From Symsagittifera roscoffensis (Eukaryota > Xenacoelomorpha > Acoela > Convolutidae), in assembly GCF_963678635.1 (NCBI RefSeq), contig NC_087064.1, positions 50,734,684 through 50,798,683 of the forward strand: a DNA stretch of 64,000 nt, read 5' to 3'. Shown here one piece after another: positions 17,912 to 31,310 of the stretch; position 1 is the first letter of the stretch, and each line of letters starts with the position of its first letter. Both the position numbers and the translations under genes were made by a program. The notes beneath the pieces were generated by a model, which saw nothing but the letters and a program-made list of their open reading frames with translations, made no database searches and was not told the origin of the DNA.

Positions 17912-20247
17912 GGTGAAGGGTGTTGAGACAGTGTAGAATCCGGAGGGGTCTTGAGACCTGAACTCAAACTATTTGGTTCGAATTTTTAGCTTCCTAGTCA
18001 TGTCCTGAATTGAATTTAATTAACATCTAGATTCATTTTTAGATAATGAGAAGCTAGGAGTTGAGGGAAAGGGTTGATCCATCTTCGATGGTGATGATGA
18101 TTTTTAACTACTGAACAAAAACAGTAGTAATATAATAAATAGTAGTAGCCCTGTTTCTAGGAGTGATCTCGTGGTCTGGGGATACTGAGACACAGCCATG
18201 AGCTCACTAGTTTTGCATGTAATTAAGTTAATTTAAGCGTTCTGGTTGAAGCCGGAGAACAGTAACGTTTTTGTCGACCCGATGTTAGGAAAACCACCAA
18301 AAGAACTGGCTTTGGTAGAGACGGTGAGAAGCATGAAGAGCTTTGTTTAGACGCTGGCCAGTTGTTTTATAGCTTAGCTTTGTTTTCCGTCGATATGTAC
18401 TTCCGGGCGAATGTTACAGACCTTAAGTTTTTTTTTCTAGCAAAAATTAAATCACGCCATTAAAATTCTATTTCGCCCTTACGTCATCAAATTTTAAAAA
18501 AATTTCGATTTCAGATGTTAGTTTTCAGAAGACCTTGACTCCCCTCACATGGCTGCAGTTCCATTGCGGATCTGCACATGTTGTCCAGCTCCGATAAATT
18601 CTGTGTGAATCATTGTGTTAAGTGAATTTTTTTGCTTGTATCGTAGCTGCTCTAGCGAGAGCAATTCACGCAAACGTCACACTTCTGAGAAACGTCGAAA
18701 CGGCCATTTTTAGAAGTAAATCAGAAAAAAAAATAGTGGCGATAGAAATGATGAGAAATAGCAAAATATAAGTGGAAACGTTACAGACCTTAAGTTTTTT
18801 TCTAGCAAAAATTAATTCTCGCCATAAAAATTCTATTTCGCCCTCACGTCTTCAAATTTTAAAGTAATGTCCATTTCAGATGTTAGTTTTCGGAAGACCT
18901 TGACTCCCCTCACAGGGCTGCAGTTCCATTGCGGATCTCCACTTGTTGTCCAGCTCCGGTAAATTCTGTGTGAATCATTGTGTTAAGTGAATTTTTTTGC
19001 TTGATTCGTAGCTGCTCTAGCGAAAGTAATTCACGCAAACGGTGAAGGGCGTTGAGACAGTAAGTCCAGCCTTTCGGAAAAGAAATAAGAACGTTATTTC
19101 CCTGGATTCAAGAATCCGGAGGGGTCTTGAGACCTGAACTCAAACTGTTTGATACAAATTTTTAGCTTCCTAGTCATGTCCTGAATTGAATTTAATTAAC
19201 ATCTAGATTCATTTTTAGATAATGAGAAGCTAGGAGTTGAGGGAAAGGGTTGATCCATCTTCGATGGAGATGATGATTTTTATCTACTGAACAAAAACAA
19301 TAGTAATATAAACAATAGTAGTAGCCTGTTTCTAGGAGTGATCTCGTGGTCTGGGGATACTGAGACCCAGCCATGAGCTCACTAGTTTTGCATGTAATTA
19401 AGTTAATTTAAGCGTTCTGGTTGAAGCCGGAGAACAGTAACGTTTTTGTCGACCCGATGTTAGGAAAACCACCAAAAGAACTGGCTTTGGTAGAGACGGT
19501 GAGAAGCATGTAGAGCTTTGTTCAGACGCTGGCCAGTCGTTTTATAGCTTAGCTTTATTTTCCGTCGATATGTACTTCCGGGCGAATGTTACAGACCTTA
19601 AGTTTTTTTCTTGCAAAAATAAATTCTCGCCTTAAAAATTCTATTTCGCCCTTACGTCATCAAATTTTAAAGTAAAGTCGATTTCAGATGTTAGTTTTCA
19701 GAAGACCTTGACTCCCCTCACGTGGCTGCAGTTCCATTGCGGAACTGCACTTGTTGTCCAGCTCCGATAAATTCTGAGTGAATCATTGTTAAGTGAATTT
19801 TTTTGCTTGTATCGTAGCTGCTCTAGCGAGAGCAATTCACGCAAATGTCACACTTCTGAGAAACGTCGAAACGGCCATTTTTAGAAATAAATCAGAAAAA
19901 AACAACAACAATAGTGGCGATAGAAATGATGAGAAATAGCAAAATACAACTGGAAACGTTACAGACCTTAAGTTTTTTTCTAGCAAAAATTAATTCTCGC
20001 CACAAAAGTTCTTTTTTGCCCTTACATCATCAAATTTTAAAGTAATGTCGATTTCAGATGTTAGTTTTCAGAAGACCTTGACTCCCTTCACATGGCTGCA
20101 GTTCCATTGCGGATCTCCACTTGTTGTCCAGCTCCGGTAAATTCTGTGTGAATCACTGTGTTAAGTGAATTCTTTTGCTTGTTTCGTAGCTGGTCTAGCG
20201 AGAGCAATTCACGCAAACGGTGAAGGGTGTTGAGACAGTGTGTCCAG

Positions 20248-20312
20248 CCTTTCGGAAAGGAAATAAGAACGTTATTTCCCTGGATTCAAGGATCCGGAGG
20301 GGTCTTGAGACC
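20248..20312. repeat. Cluster of short hairpins in array unit
   Basis: Four inverted repeats follow each other closely: CCTTTC-G-GAAAGG (20248-20260), GGAAATAA-GAACG-TTATTTCC (20259-20279), GGATTC-AA-GAATCC-like (one mismatch in this copy, 20282-20295) and GGTCT-TG-AGACC (20301-20312). The cluster precedes the anchor in most units and is deleted in the first. Confidence 0.7.
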
Positions 20313-23300
20313 TGAACTCAAACTGTTTGATTCGAATTGTTAGCTTCCTAGTCATGTCCTGAATTGAATTTAATTAACATCTAGATTCATTTTTAGATAA
20401 TGAGAAGCTAGGAGTTGAGGGAAAAGGTTGATCCATCTTCGATGGAGATGATGATTTTTATCTACTGAACAAAAACAGAAGTAATATAATAAATAGTAGT
20501 AGCCCTGTTTCTAGGAGTGATCTCGTGGTCTGGGGATACTGAGACCCAGCCATGAGCTCACTAGTTTTGCATGTAATTAAGTTAATTTAAGCGTTCTGGT
20601 TGAAGCCGGAGAACAGTAACGTTTTTGACGACCCGATGTTGGGAAAACTACCAAAAGAACTGGCTTTGGTAGAGACGGTGAGAAGCATGTAGAGCTTTGT
20701 TCAGACGCTGGCCAGTAGTTTTATAGCTTAGCTTTGTTTTCCGTCGATATGTACTTCCGGGCGAATGTTACAGAACTTAAGTTTTTTTCTTGCAAAAATA
20801 AATTCTCGCCTTAAAAATTCTATTTCGCCCTTACGTCATCAAATTTTAAAGTAAAGTTGATTTCAGATGTTAGTTTTCAGAAGACCTTGACTCCCCTCAC
20901 GTGGCTGCAGTTCTATTGCGGAACTGCAGTTGTTGTCCAGCTCCGATAAATTCTGAGTGAATCATTGTTAAGTGAATTTTTTTGCTTGTATCGTAGCTGC
21001 TCTAGCGAGAGCAATTCACGCAAACGTCACACTTCTGAGAAACGTCGAAACGGCATTTTTAGAAATAAATCAGACAAAAAAAAACAACAACAATAGTGGC
21101 GATAGAAATGATGAGAAATAGCAAAATACAACTGGAAACGTTACAGACCTTAAGTTTTTTTCTAGCACAAATTAATTCTCGCCACAAAAGTTCTTTTTTG
21201 CCCTTACATCATCAAATTTTAAAGTAATGTCGATTTCAGATGTTAGTTTTCAGAAGACCTTGACTCCCTTCACATGACTGCAGTTCCATTGCGGATCTCC
21301 ACTTGTTGTCCAGCTCCGGTAAATTCTGTGTGAATCATTGTGTTAAGTGAATTCTTTTGCTTGTTTCGTAGCTGCTCTAGCGAGAGCAATTCACGCAAAC
21401 GGTGAAGGGTGTTGAGACAGTGTGTCCAGCCTTTCGGGAAGGAAATAAGAACGTTATTTCCCTGGATTCAAGAATCCGGAGGGGTCTTGAGACCTGAACT
21501 CAAACTGTTTGATACGAATTTTTAGCTTCCTAGTCATGTCCTGAATTGAATTTAATTAACATCTAGATTCATTTTTAGATAATGAGAAGCTAGGAGTTGA
21601 GGGAAAGGGTTGATCCATCTTCGATGGAGATGATGATTTTTATCTACTGAACAAAAACAATAGTAATATAATAAATAGTAGTAGCCCTGTTTCTAGGAGT
21701 GATCTCGTGGTCTGGGGATACTGAGACCCAGCCATGAGCTCACTATTTTTGCATGTAATTAAGTTAATTTAAGCGTTCTGGTTGGTGCCGGAGAACAGTA
21801 ACGTTTTTGTCGACCCGATATTAGGAAAACCACCAAAAGAACTGGCTTTGGTAGAGACGGTGAGAAGCATGAAGAGCTTTGTTTAGACGCTGGCCAGTAG
21901 TTTTATAGCTTAGCTTTGTTTTCCGTCGATATGTACTTCCGAGCGAATGTTACAGACCTTGAGTTTTTTTCTAGCAAAAATTAATTCTCGCCACAAAAGA
22001 TCTTTTTTGCCCTTACATCATCAAATTTTAAAGTAATGTCGATTTCAGATGTTAGTTTGCAGAAGACCTTGACTCCCTTCACATGGCTGCAGTTCCATTG
22101 CGGATCCCCACTTGTTGTCCAGCTCCGGTAAATTCTGTGTGAATCACTGTGTTAAGTGAATTCTTTTGCTTGTTTCGTAGCTGGTCTAGCGAGAGCAATT
22201 CGCGCAAACGGTGAAGGGTGTTGAGACAGTGTGTCCAGCCTTTCGGAAAGGAAATAAGAACGTTATTTCCCTGGATTCAAGAATCCGGAGGGGCCTTGAG
22301 ACCTGAACTCAAACTGTTTGATTCGAGTTTTTAGCTTCCTAGTCATGTCCTGAGTTGAATTTAATTAACATCTAGATTCATTTTTAGATAATGAGAAGCT
22401 AGGAGTTGAGGGAAAGGGTTGATCCATCTTCGATGGAGATGATGATTTTTATCTACTGAACAAAAATAGTAGTAATATAATAACTAGTAGTAGCCCTGTT
22501 TCTAGGAGTGATCTCGTGGTCTGGGGATACTGAGACCCAGCCATGAGCTCACTAGTTTTGCATGTAATTAATTTAATTTAAGCGTTCTGGTTGAAGCCGG
22601 AGAACAGTAACGTTTTTGTCGACCCGATGTTAGGAAAACCACCAAAAGAACTGGCTTTAGTAGAGACGGTGAGAAGCATGAAGAGCTTTGTTTAGACGCT
22701 GGCCAGTTGTTTTATAGCATAGCTTTGTTTTCCGTCGATATGTACTTCCGGGCGAATGTTACAGACCTTAAGTTTTTTTCTTGCAAAAATAACTTCTCGC
22801 CTTAAAAATTCTATTTCGCCCTTACGTCATCAAATTTTAAAGTAAAGTTGATTTCAGATGTTAGTTTTTAGAAGACCTTGACTCCCCTCACGTGGCTGCA
22901 GTTCCATTGCGGAACTGCACTTGTTGTCCAGCTCCGATAAATTCTGAGTGAATCATTGTTAAGTGAATTTTTTGCTTGTATCGTAGCTGCTCTAGCGAGA
23001 GCAATTCACGCAAACGTCACACTTCTGAGAAACGTCGAAACGGCCATTTTTAGAATTAAATCAGAAAAAAAACAACAACAATAGTGGCGATAGAAATGAT
23101 GAGAAATAGCAAAATACAACTGGAAACGTTACAGACCTTAAGTTTTTTTCTAGCAAAAATTAATTCTCGCCATAAAAGTTCTTTTTTGCCCTTACGTCAT
23201 CAAATTTTAAAGTAATGTCGATTTCAGATGTTAGTTTTCAGAAGACCTTGACTCCCTTCACATGGCTGCAGTTCCATTGCGGATCTCCACTTGTTGTCCA

Positions 23301-26300
23301 GCTCCGGTAAATTCTGTGTGAATCATTGTGTTAAGTGAATTCTTTTGCTTGTTTCGTAGCTGCTCTAGCGAGAGCATTTCACGCAAACGGTGAAGGGTGT
23401 TGAGACAGTGTGTCCAGCCTTTTGGGAAGGAAATAAGAACGTTATTTCCCTGGATTCAAGAATCCGGAGGGGTCTTGAGACCTGAACTCAAACTGTTTGA
23501 TACGAATTTTTAGCTTCCTAGTCATGTCCTGAATTGAATTTAATTAACATCTAGATTCATTTTTAGATAATGAGAAGCTAGGAGTTGAGGGAAAGGGTTG
23601 ATTCATCTTCGATGGAGATGATGATTTTTATCTACTGAACAAAAACAATAGTAATATAATAAATAGTAGTAGCCCTGTTTCTAGGAGTGATCTCATGGTC
23701 TGGGGATACTGAGACCCAGCCATGAGCTCACTATTTTTGCATGTAATTAAGTTAATTTAAGCGTTCTGGTTGGTGCCGGAGAACAGTAACGTTTTCGTCG
23801 ACCCGATGTTAGGAAAACCACCAAAAGAACTGGCTTTGGTAGAGACGGTGAGAAGCATGAAGAGCTTTGTTTAGACACTGGCCAGTTGTTTTCTAGCTTA
23901 GCTTTGTTTTCCGTCGATATGTACTTCCGGGTGAATGTTACAGACCTTAAGTTTTTTTCTAGCAAAAATTAATTCTCGCCATAAAAATTCTATTTCGCCC
24001 TCACGTCTTCAAATTTTAAAGTAATGTCGATTTCAGATGTTAGTTTTCGGAAGACCTTGACTCCCCTCACATGGCTGCAGTTCCATTGTGGATCTCCACT
24101 TGTTGTCCAGCTCCGGTAAATTCTGTGTGAATCATTGTGTTAAGTGAATTTTTTTGCTTGATTCGTAGCTGCTCTAGCGAAAGTTATTCACGCAAACTGT
24201 GAAGGGTGTTGAGACAGTGTGTCCAGCCTTTCGGAAAAGAATAAAGAACGTTATTTCCCTGGATTCAAGAATTCGGAGGGGTCTTGAGACCTGAACTCAA
24301 ACTGTTTGATACAAATTTTTTAGCTTCCTAGTCATGTCCTGAATTGAATTTAATTAACATCTAGATTCATTTTTAGATAATGAGAAGCTAGGAGTTGAGG
24401 GAAAGGGTTGATCCATCTTCGATGGAGATGATGATTTTTATCTACTGAACAAAACAATAGTAATATAAACAATAGTAGTAGCCCTGTTTCTAGGAGTGTT
24501 CTCGTGGTCTGAGGATACTGAGACCCAGCCATGAGCTCACTAGTTTTGCATGTAATTAAGTTAATTTAAGCGTTCTGGTTGAAGCCGGAGAACAGTAACG
24601 TTTTTGTCGACCCGATGTTGGGAAAACCACCAAAAGAACTGGCTTTGGTAGAGACGGTGAGAAGCATGTAGAGCTTTGTTCAGACGCTGACCAGTCGTTT
24701 TATAGCTTAGCTTTATTTTCCGTCGATATGTACTTCCGGGCGAATGTTACAGACCTTAAGTTTTTTTCTTGCAAAAATAAATTCTCGCCTTAAAAAATCT
24801 ATCTCACCCTTACGTCATCAAATTTTAAAGTAAAGTCGATTTCAGATGTTAGTTTTCAGAAGACCTTGACTCCCCTCACGTGGCTGCAGTTCCATTGCGG
24901 AACTGCACTTGTTGTCCAGCTCCGATAAATTCTGAGTGAATCATTGTTAAGTGAATTTTTTTGCTTGTATCGTAGCTGCTCTAGCGAGAGCAATTCACGC
25001 AAACGTCACACTTCTGAGAAACGTCGAAACGGCCATTCTTAGAAATAAATCAGAAAAAAAACAACCACAATAGTGGCATAGAAATGATGAGAAATAGCAA
25101 AATAGAAAGTTTTTTTCTAGCAAAAATTAATTCTCGCCACAAAAGTTCTTTTTTGCCCTTACATCATCAAATTTTAAAGTAATGTCGATTTCAGATGTTA
25201 GTTTTCAGAAGACCTTGACTCCCTTCACATGGCTGCAGTTCCATTGCGGATCTCCACTTGTTGTCTAGCTCCGGTAACTTCTGTGTGAATCACTGTGTTA
25301 AGTGAATTCTTTTGCTTGTTTCGTAGCTTGTCTAGCGAGAGCAATTCACGCAAACGGTGAAGGGTGTTGAGACAGTGTGTCCAGCCTTTCGGAAAGGAAA
25401 TAAGAACGTTATTTCCCTGGATTCAAGAATCCGGAGGGGTCTTGAGACCTCAACTCAAACTGTTTGATTCGAATTTTTAGCTTCCTAGTCATGTCCTGAA
25501 TTGAATTTAATTAACATCTAGATCCATTTTTAGATAATGAGAAGCTAGGAGTTGAGGGAAAGGGTTGATCCATCTTCGATGGAGATGATGATTTTTATCT
25601 ACTGAGCAAAAACAATAGTAAAATCATAAATAGTAGTAGCCCTGTTTCTAGGAGTGATCTCGTGGTCTGGGGATACTGAGACCCAGCCATGAGCTCACTA
25701 GTTTTGCATGTAATTCAGTTAATTTGAGCGTTCTGGTTGAAGCCGGAGAACAGTAACGTTTTTGTCGACCCAATGTTAGGAAAACCACCAAAAGAACTGG
25801 CTTTGGTAGAGACGGTGAGAAGCATGAAGAGCTTTGTTTAGACGCTGGCCAGTAGTTTTATAGCTTAGCTTTGTTTTCCGTCGATATGTACTTCCGGGCG
25901 AATGTTACAGAACTTAAGTTTTTTTCTAGCAAAAATTAAATCTCGCCATAAAAATTCTATTACGCCCTTACGGCATCAAATTTTAAAGTAATTTCGATTT
26001 CAGATGTTAGTTTTCAGAAGACCTTGACTCCCCTCACATGGCTGCAGTTCCATTGGGGATCTGCACTTGTTGTCCAGCTCCGGTAATTTCTGTGTGAAGC
26101 ATTGTGTTAAGTGAGTTTTTTTGCTTGTATCGTAGCTGCTCTAGCGAGTGCAATTCACGCAAACGTCACACTTATGAGAAACGTCGAATTGGCCATTTTT
26201 AGAAGTAAATCAGAAAAAAAAACAACAACAATGGTGGCGATAGAAATGATGAGAAATAGCAAAATATAACTGGAAACCTTACAGACCTTAAGTTTTTATC

Positions 26301-29295
26301 TAGCAAAAATTAAATCTCGCCATAAAAATTCTATTTCGCCCTCGCGTCTTCAAATTTTAAAGTAATGTCGATTTCAGATGTTAGTTTTCGGAAGACCTTG
26401 ACTCCCCTCACATGGCTGCAGTTCCATTGCGGATCTCCACTTGTTGTCCAGCTCCGGTAAATTCTGTGTGAATCATTGTGTTAAGTGAATTTTTTTGCTT
26501 GTTTCAAACCTGCTCTAGCGAGAGCAATTCACGCAAACGGTGAATGGTGTTGAGACAGTGTTTCCAGCCTTTCGAAAGGAAATAAGAACGTTATTTCCCT
26601 GGATTCAAGAATCCGGAGGGGTCTTGAGACCTGAACTCAAACTGTTTGATACGAATTTTTAGCTTCCTAGTCATGTCCTGAATTGAATTTAATTAACATC
26701 TAGATTCATTTTCAGATAATGAGAAGCTAGGAGTTGAGGGAAAGGGTTGATCCATCTTCGATGGAGATGATGATTTTTATCTACTGAACAAAAACAATAG
26801 TAATATAATAAATAGTAGTAGCCCTGTTTCTAGGAGTGATCTCGTGGTCTGGGGATACTGAGACCCAGCCATGAGCTCACTAGTTTTGCATGTAATTAAG
26901 TTAATTCGAGCGTTCTGGTTGAAGCCGGAGAACAGTAACGTTTTTGTCGACCCGATGTTAGGAAAACCACCAAAAGAACTGGCTTTGGTAGAGACGGTGA
27001 GAAGCATGAAGAGCTTTGTTTAGACGCTGGTCAGTTGTTTTATAGCTTAGCTTTGTTTTCCGTCGATATGTACTTCCGGGCGAATGTTACAGAACTTAAG
27101 TTTTTTTCTAGCAAAAATTAATTCTCGCCATAAAAATTCTTTCGCCCTTACGTCATCAAATTTTAAAGTAATGTCGATTTCAGATGTTAGTTTTCAGAAG
27201 ACCTTGACTCATACCACATGGCTGCAGTTCCATTGCGGATCTGCACTTGTTGTCCAGCTCCGGTAAAGTCTGTATGAATCATTGGGTTAAGTGAATTTTT
27301 TTGATTGTATCGTAGCTGCTCTAGCGAGAGCAATTCACGCTAACGTCCCACTTATGAGAAACGTCGAAACGGCCATTTTTAGAAGTAAATCAGAAAAAAA
27401 ACAACAATAGTGGCGATAGAAATGATGAGAAATAGCAAAATATAACTGGAAACGTTACAGACCTTAAGTTTTTTCTAGCAAAAATTAAATCTCGCCATAA
27501 AAATTCTATTACGCCCTTACGGCATCAAATTTTAAAGTAATGTCGATTTCAGATGTTAGTTTTCGGAAGACCTTGACTCCCCTCACATGGCTGCAGTTCA
27601 TTGCGGATCTCCACTTGTTGTCCAGCTCCGGTAAATTCTGTGTGAATCATTGTGTTAAGTGAATTTTTTTGCTTGTTTCGTAGCTGCTCTAGCGAGAGCA
27701 ATTCACGCAAACGGTGAATGGTGTTGAGACAGTGTGTCCAGCCTTTTGAAAGGAAATAAGAACGTTATTTCCCTGGATTCAAGAATCCGGAGGGGTCTTG
27801 AGAGCTGAACTCAAACTGTTTGATACGAATTTTTAGCTTCCTAGTCATGTCCTGAATTGAATTTAATTAACATCTAGATTCATTTTCAGATAATGAGAAG
27901 CTAGGAGTTGAGGGAAAGGGTTGATCCATCTTGGATGGAGATGATGATTTTTATCTACTGAACAAAAACAATAGTAATATAATAAATAGTAGTAGCCCTG
28001 TTTCTAGGAGTGATCTCGTGGTCTGGGGATACTGAGACCCAGCCATGAGCTCACTAGTTTTGCATGTAATTCAGTTAATTTGAGCGTTCTGGTTGAAGCC
28101 GGAGAACAGTAACGTTTTTGTCGACCCGATGTTAGGAAAACCACCAAAAGAACTGGCTTTGGTTGAGACGGTGAGAAGCATGAAGAGCTTTGTTTAGACG
28201 CTGGCCAGTAGTTTTATAGCTTAGCTTTGTTTTCCGTCGATATGTACTTCCGGGCGAATGTTACAGAACTTAAGTTTTTTTCTAGCAAAAATTAATTCTC
28301 GCCATAAAAATTCTTTCGCCCTTACGTCATCAAATTTTAAAGTAATGTCGATTTCAAATGTTAGTTTTCAGAAGACCTTGACTCCCCTCACATGGCTGCA
28401 GTTCCATTGCGGATCTGCACTTCTTGTCCAGCTCCGGTAAATTCTGTGTGAATCATCGTGTTCAGTGAATTTTTTTGCTTGTTTCGTAGCTGCTCTAGCG
28501 AGAGCAATTCACGCAAACGGTGAATGGTGTTGAGACAGTGTGTCCAGCCTTTCGAAAGGAAATAAGAACGTTATTTCCCTGGATTCAAGAATCCGGAGGG
28601 GTCTTGAGACCTGAACTCAAACTGTTTGATACGAATTTTTAGCTTCCTAGTCATGTCCTGAATTGAATTTAATTAACATCTAGATTCATTTTCAGATAAT
28701 GAGAAGCTAGGAGTTGAGGGAAAGGGTTGATCCATCTTCGATGGAGATGATGATTTTTATCTACTGAACAAAAACAATAGTAATATAATAAATAGTAGTA
28801 GCCCTGTTTCTAGGAGTGATCTCGTGGTCTGGGGATACTGAGACCCAGCCATGAGCTCACTAGTTTTGCATGTAATTCAGTTAATTTGAGCGTTCTGGTT
28901 GAAGCCGGAGAACAGTAACGTTTTTGTCGACCCGATGTTAGGAAAACCACCAAAAGAACTGGCTTTGGTAGAGACGGTGAGAAGCATGAAGAGCTTTGTT
29001 TAGACGCTGGCCAGTAGTTTTATAGCTTAGCTTTGTTTTCCGTCGATATGTACTTCCGGGCTAATGTTACAGAACTTAAGTTTTTTTCTAGCAAAAATTA
29101 ATTCTCGCCATAAAAATTCTTTCGCCCTTACGTCATCAAATTTTAAAGTAGTGTCGATTTCAGATGTTAGTTTTCAGAAGACCTTGACTCCCCTCACATG
29201 GCTGCAGTTCCATTGCGGATCTGCACTTGTTGTCCAGCTCCGGTAAATTCTGTGTGAATCATTGTGTTCAGTGAATTTTTTTGCTTGTTTCGTAG

Positions 29296-29382
29296 CTGCT
29301 CTAGCGAGAGCGATTTTTTTGTTATCGATGTCAAATATCGCTCTAGCGAGAGCGATTGTTTTGTTATCGATGTCAAATATCA
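29296..29382. repeat. Short tandem repeat at right edge of array
   Basis: A unit of about 42 bp, made of GCTCTAGCGAGAGCGATT, a T-run and GTTATCGATGTCAAATATC, occurs twice. It begins with the same stem (CGCTCT-AGCG-AGAGCG) that closes each array sub-unit, so the array ends by sliding into a different short repeat. Confidence 0.8.
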
Positions 29383-31310
29383 CGGGCAGCAAAACAAGGT
29401 TTAATCAACAGTTGAATTAGATTTAGTTATATTTAGTTAAATTATTTTTAGTTGGCCTATGGTGGAGCTATGATTAAAAAAAGTCAAATATTTGATGCCA
29501 GCTCGCAACATCGAGCTGTAGGGAGTCCATAAAAATAGTTCAAACTCTTAAGGTGCTGATGACTTTGTTCAGAAAGTCTTAAAATTTACTTAGGCTCTAA
29601 TTTACTTTTTTTTGCGATTTGACCTATGATTAAGAGTAATGAACGTAGTGAAGACTCTTATATAGGTCGTGCTGATTTTTTTTTCAGGAAAAAGTCATAA
29701 AATATTGATGCACTTAAGTATAATGCATTTTTTGAGTTCAATTGAAAATCATCTTCTGAAAGTGACGTAAATAGCACTCTCCAAATAGGAACGTGAAAAT
29801 GGCGCGAAAGAACGTGAACGATTTCTAGTTTCGAAAGTGGAGTTTTTAAGATTTCCCAGCGGAATAAAAACTTTACCTATTGAACCAGTTTTCTCAAGTT
29901 GGGTTCGTGTTATCAAAAGAGCGCCAGTCATAAATATTTCTAGAAATTCAAAGAGCTTAAAGGGCATCTATTTTTTGAATTTCAGTTCATTTTTTAAATT
30001 AGTTTGACCGAATAGTTTTTCTGCTAAGCCTGTATCGGTTTTCAGTGGGCTAGTTTGATGTAGATGTAATACCATTGAATTGTGTCTCCAATTTGTTTTT
30101 TTTTCTGACTAGTTGCAAAAGCTTTGGAATCGGGGGCAATCTTTTTCCAGTAAATAAATTGTCTGATAAAAATAAGTTATCTTCGGCGCTTATCACTTCT
30201 TTTTTCTTCTCATCGCTTTGAGTTTTCAACCGCAAGCTGCAAAAATCATGGAATTCCAATAATACTGGAACTTATTTTTGATAGTTCTTGTTCTGACCAC
30301 TGAAACAGGGCTTTCAATTTTTTATTTCAAAATTTTTTTTTTACCACTTGGCAAAAAAAATGTTTTCATGAAATTTGAAAAAAATTTTCTGAAAGATTTT
30401 GTAGTCGGGAACTAGAATTTTTCCCGTAAACAACTTTTTTTAACACATCTAAAAATGTTGAAGTTGGTTTTTTTGCGAATATTGGTAACTTTGAGACTTT
30501 TTCCCACTTATCCTAGAGGTAACGCAGGCGCCTTTGTAGGTCTGGGGTTTGAGTCCCGGCCGGACCTTGCTTTTTTTTCAGTATGTATGAAACTGAAAAA
30601 AAAATTGCCGCGAAAAATTGAATTGTCGGATTTTGGTTGTTCTGTAATTTGTAAAATTAATACCTCTTCACTGTATATTTTCCTTGGTTTTCCCTTTTTG
30701 CTGATGTTGTATTTGGCCTAAATTGTTTCGGCGTATTTTTTTTGACTTAGTTACTTTATTTTGCGCTGCTTCAAGGGCAGATTGATTGAGCAAAGTTTTT
30801 TAAATTCAGGTGTGTTGCAAGATTTCAAAGTTTTAAATCTTAATTGTCAAAATTTTTAGGAGTGCACTTTTTGATGGCATTTTTTGTTTCTAGCTCAATA
30901 GATGTCTACCCACTTGTTCTCGGCTTAGGTGCCGCTCGGTTGATACTACAAGCTAATTGAATTCTGGTGGTTGGTTGTCGAGTGTTTTTCTGGTAATATT
31001 TTTATTTTTGCCCACAATTTTTTTAAAATCGATTTTCGTCTCATTCTCTGTTCGCTAGCTTGCAATGCTGCGTTTGCTTTGTATCGTAAGTGATGAGAAG
31101 CTCCGCTTCGCATCTATGAAAATTTTGCTTCGAAGAAAACTTGTCTGTATTGTTTTTTGAAGAAAACTGTTGTTGTAAAGGCATGAATTCCAGGCTTCAG
31201 CTATTGATTTAGTTTTTCCCTTCTATCCATCCATTATCAATTGGGTGGTTAAGCTTCTTTTGTTTCAAGCCAACCGTTTTGCCCTAATTTTATTGGTTAA
31301 CTTACCTGTT
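29383..31310. other. AT-rich region with dispersed repeat, copy 1
   Basis: I see no gene in this 1.9 kb. Part of it (30870-31095) resembles 37235-37455, sharing CGGCTTA..GGCCGCTCGGT-like, TTCGCTAGCT.GCAATGCT and GTATCG.AAGTGAT. A second part (29755-29945) resembles 35010-35160 (CCAGCGGAAT, TCTCAAGTT, CAGTCATAAA). Both point to an old dispersed family that also flanks the CLIC gene. The 88-codon frame at 30455 overlaps the tRNA-like piece and is not thought to be coding. Confidence 0.45.
30505..30570 (+). pseudogene. tRNA-like fragment
   Basis: The layout AGGTC + 5 nt + TTTGAGT + CCCGG copies the variable loop and T-arm of a tRNA, and GGTTTGAGTCC (30546-30556) fits the Pol III B box apart from one base. 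Upstream, TAGAGGTAACGC resembles a D-arm. The T stem has a mismatch, the anticodon stem is poor, and no 5' acceptor strand pairs with GGCCGGACC. A T8 run follows at 30571. It is probably a degenerate tRNA or a tRNA-derived SINE head. Confidence 0.35.

Larger units (their letters stand above)
16842..29311. repeat. 12.5-kb higher-order tandem repeat array
   Basis: Twelve unit starts can be tracked by the anchor CTTCCTAGTCATGTCC at 16861, 17990, 19166, 20344, 21526, 22335, 23514, 24324, 25481, 26663, 27837 and 28643. Spacings are 1129, 1176, 1178, 1182, 809, 1179, 810, 1157, 1182, 1174 and 806, so there are two size classes. The long class contains a sub-unit of about 370 bp (GTTACAGACCTTAAG to CAATTCACGCAAACG) twice; the short class has it once. 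The first unit lacks a short hairpin block near 17935, which explains its 1129 length. The last unit is cut at about 29311. Copies differ by a few percent with small indels. The repeated 60-codon minus-strand frames are a by-product. No known RNA gene or protein is recognised. Confidence 0.95.

Noticed and set aside
16887-24532. Recurring 60-codon minus-strand frames (16887-17069, 19192-19374, 24350-24532) with near-identical peptides
   Set aside because: They recur because the tandem unit recurs. They overlap the conserved hairpin, are broken in most other units by 1-bp indels, and have no recognisable domain.
27084-29246. Plus-strand 60-codon frames starting MLQNLSFFLAKINSRH
   Set aside because: They are by-products of the array sub-unit and open only in the copies that lack a few bases; most sub-units break the frame.
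16842-29311. CRISPR array or rRNA/5S repeat cluster
   Set aside because: Units are 0.8-1.2 kb with no repeat-spacer alternation, and no rRNA, 5S or tRNA sequence is recognisable in the unit.
30455-30721. 88-codon plus frame
   Set aside because: It overlaps the tRNA-like sequence and poly-T runs, with no domain and no splice or promoter context.
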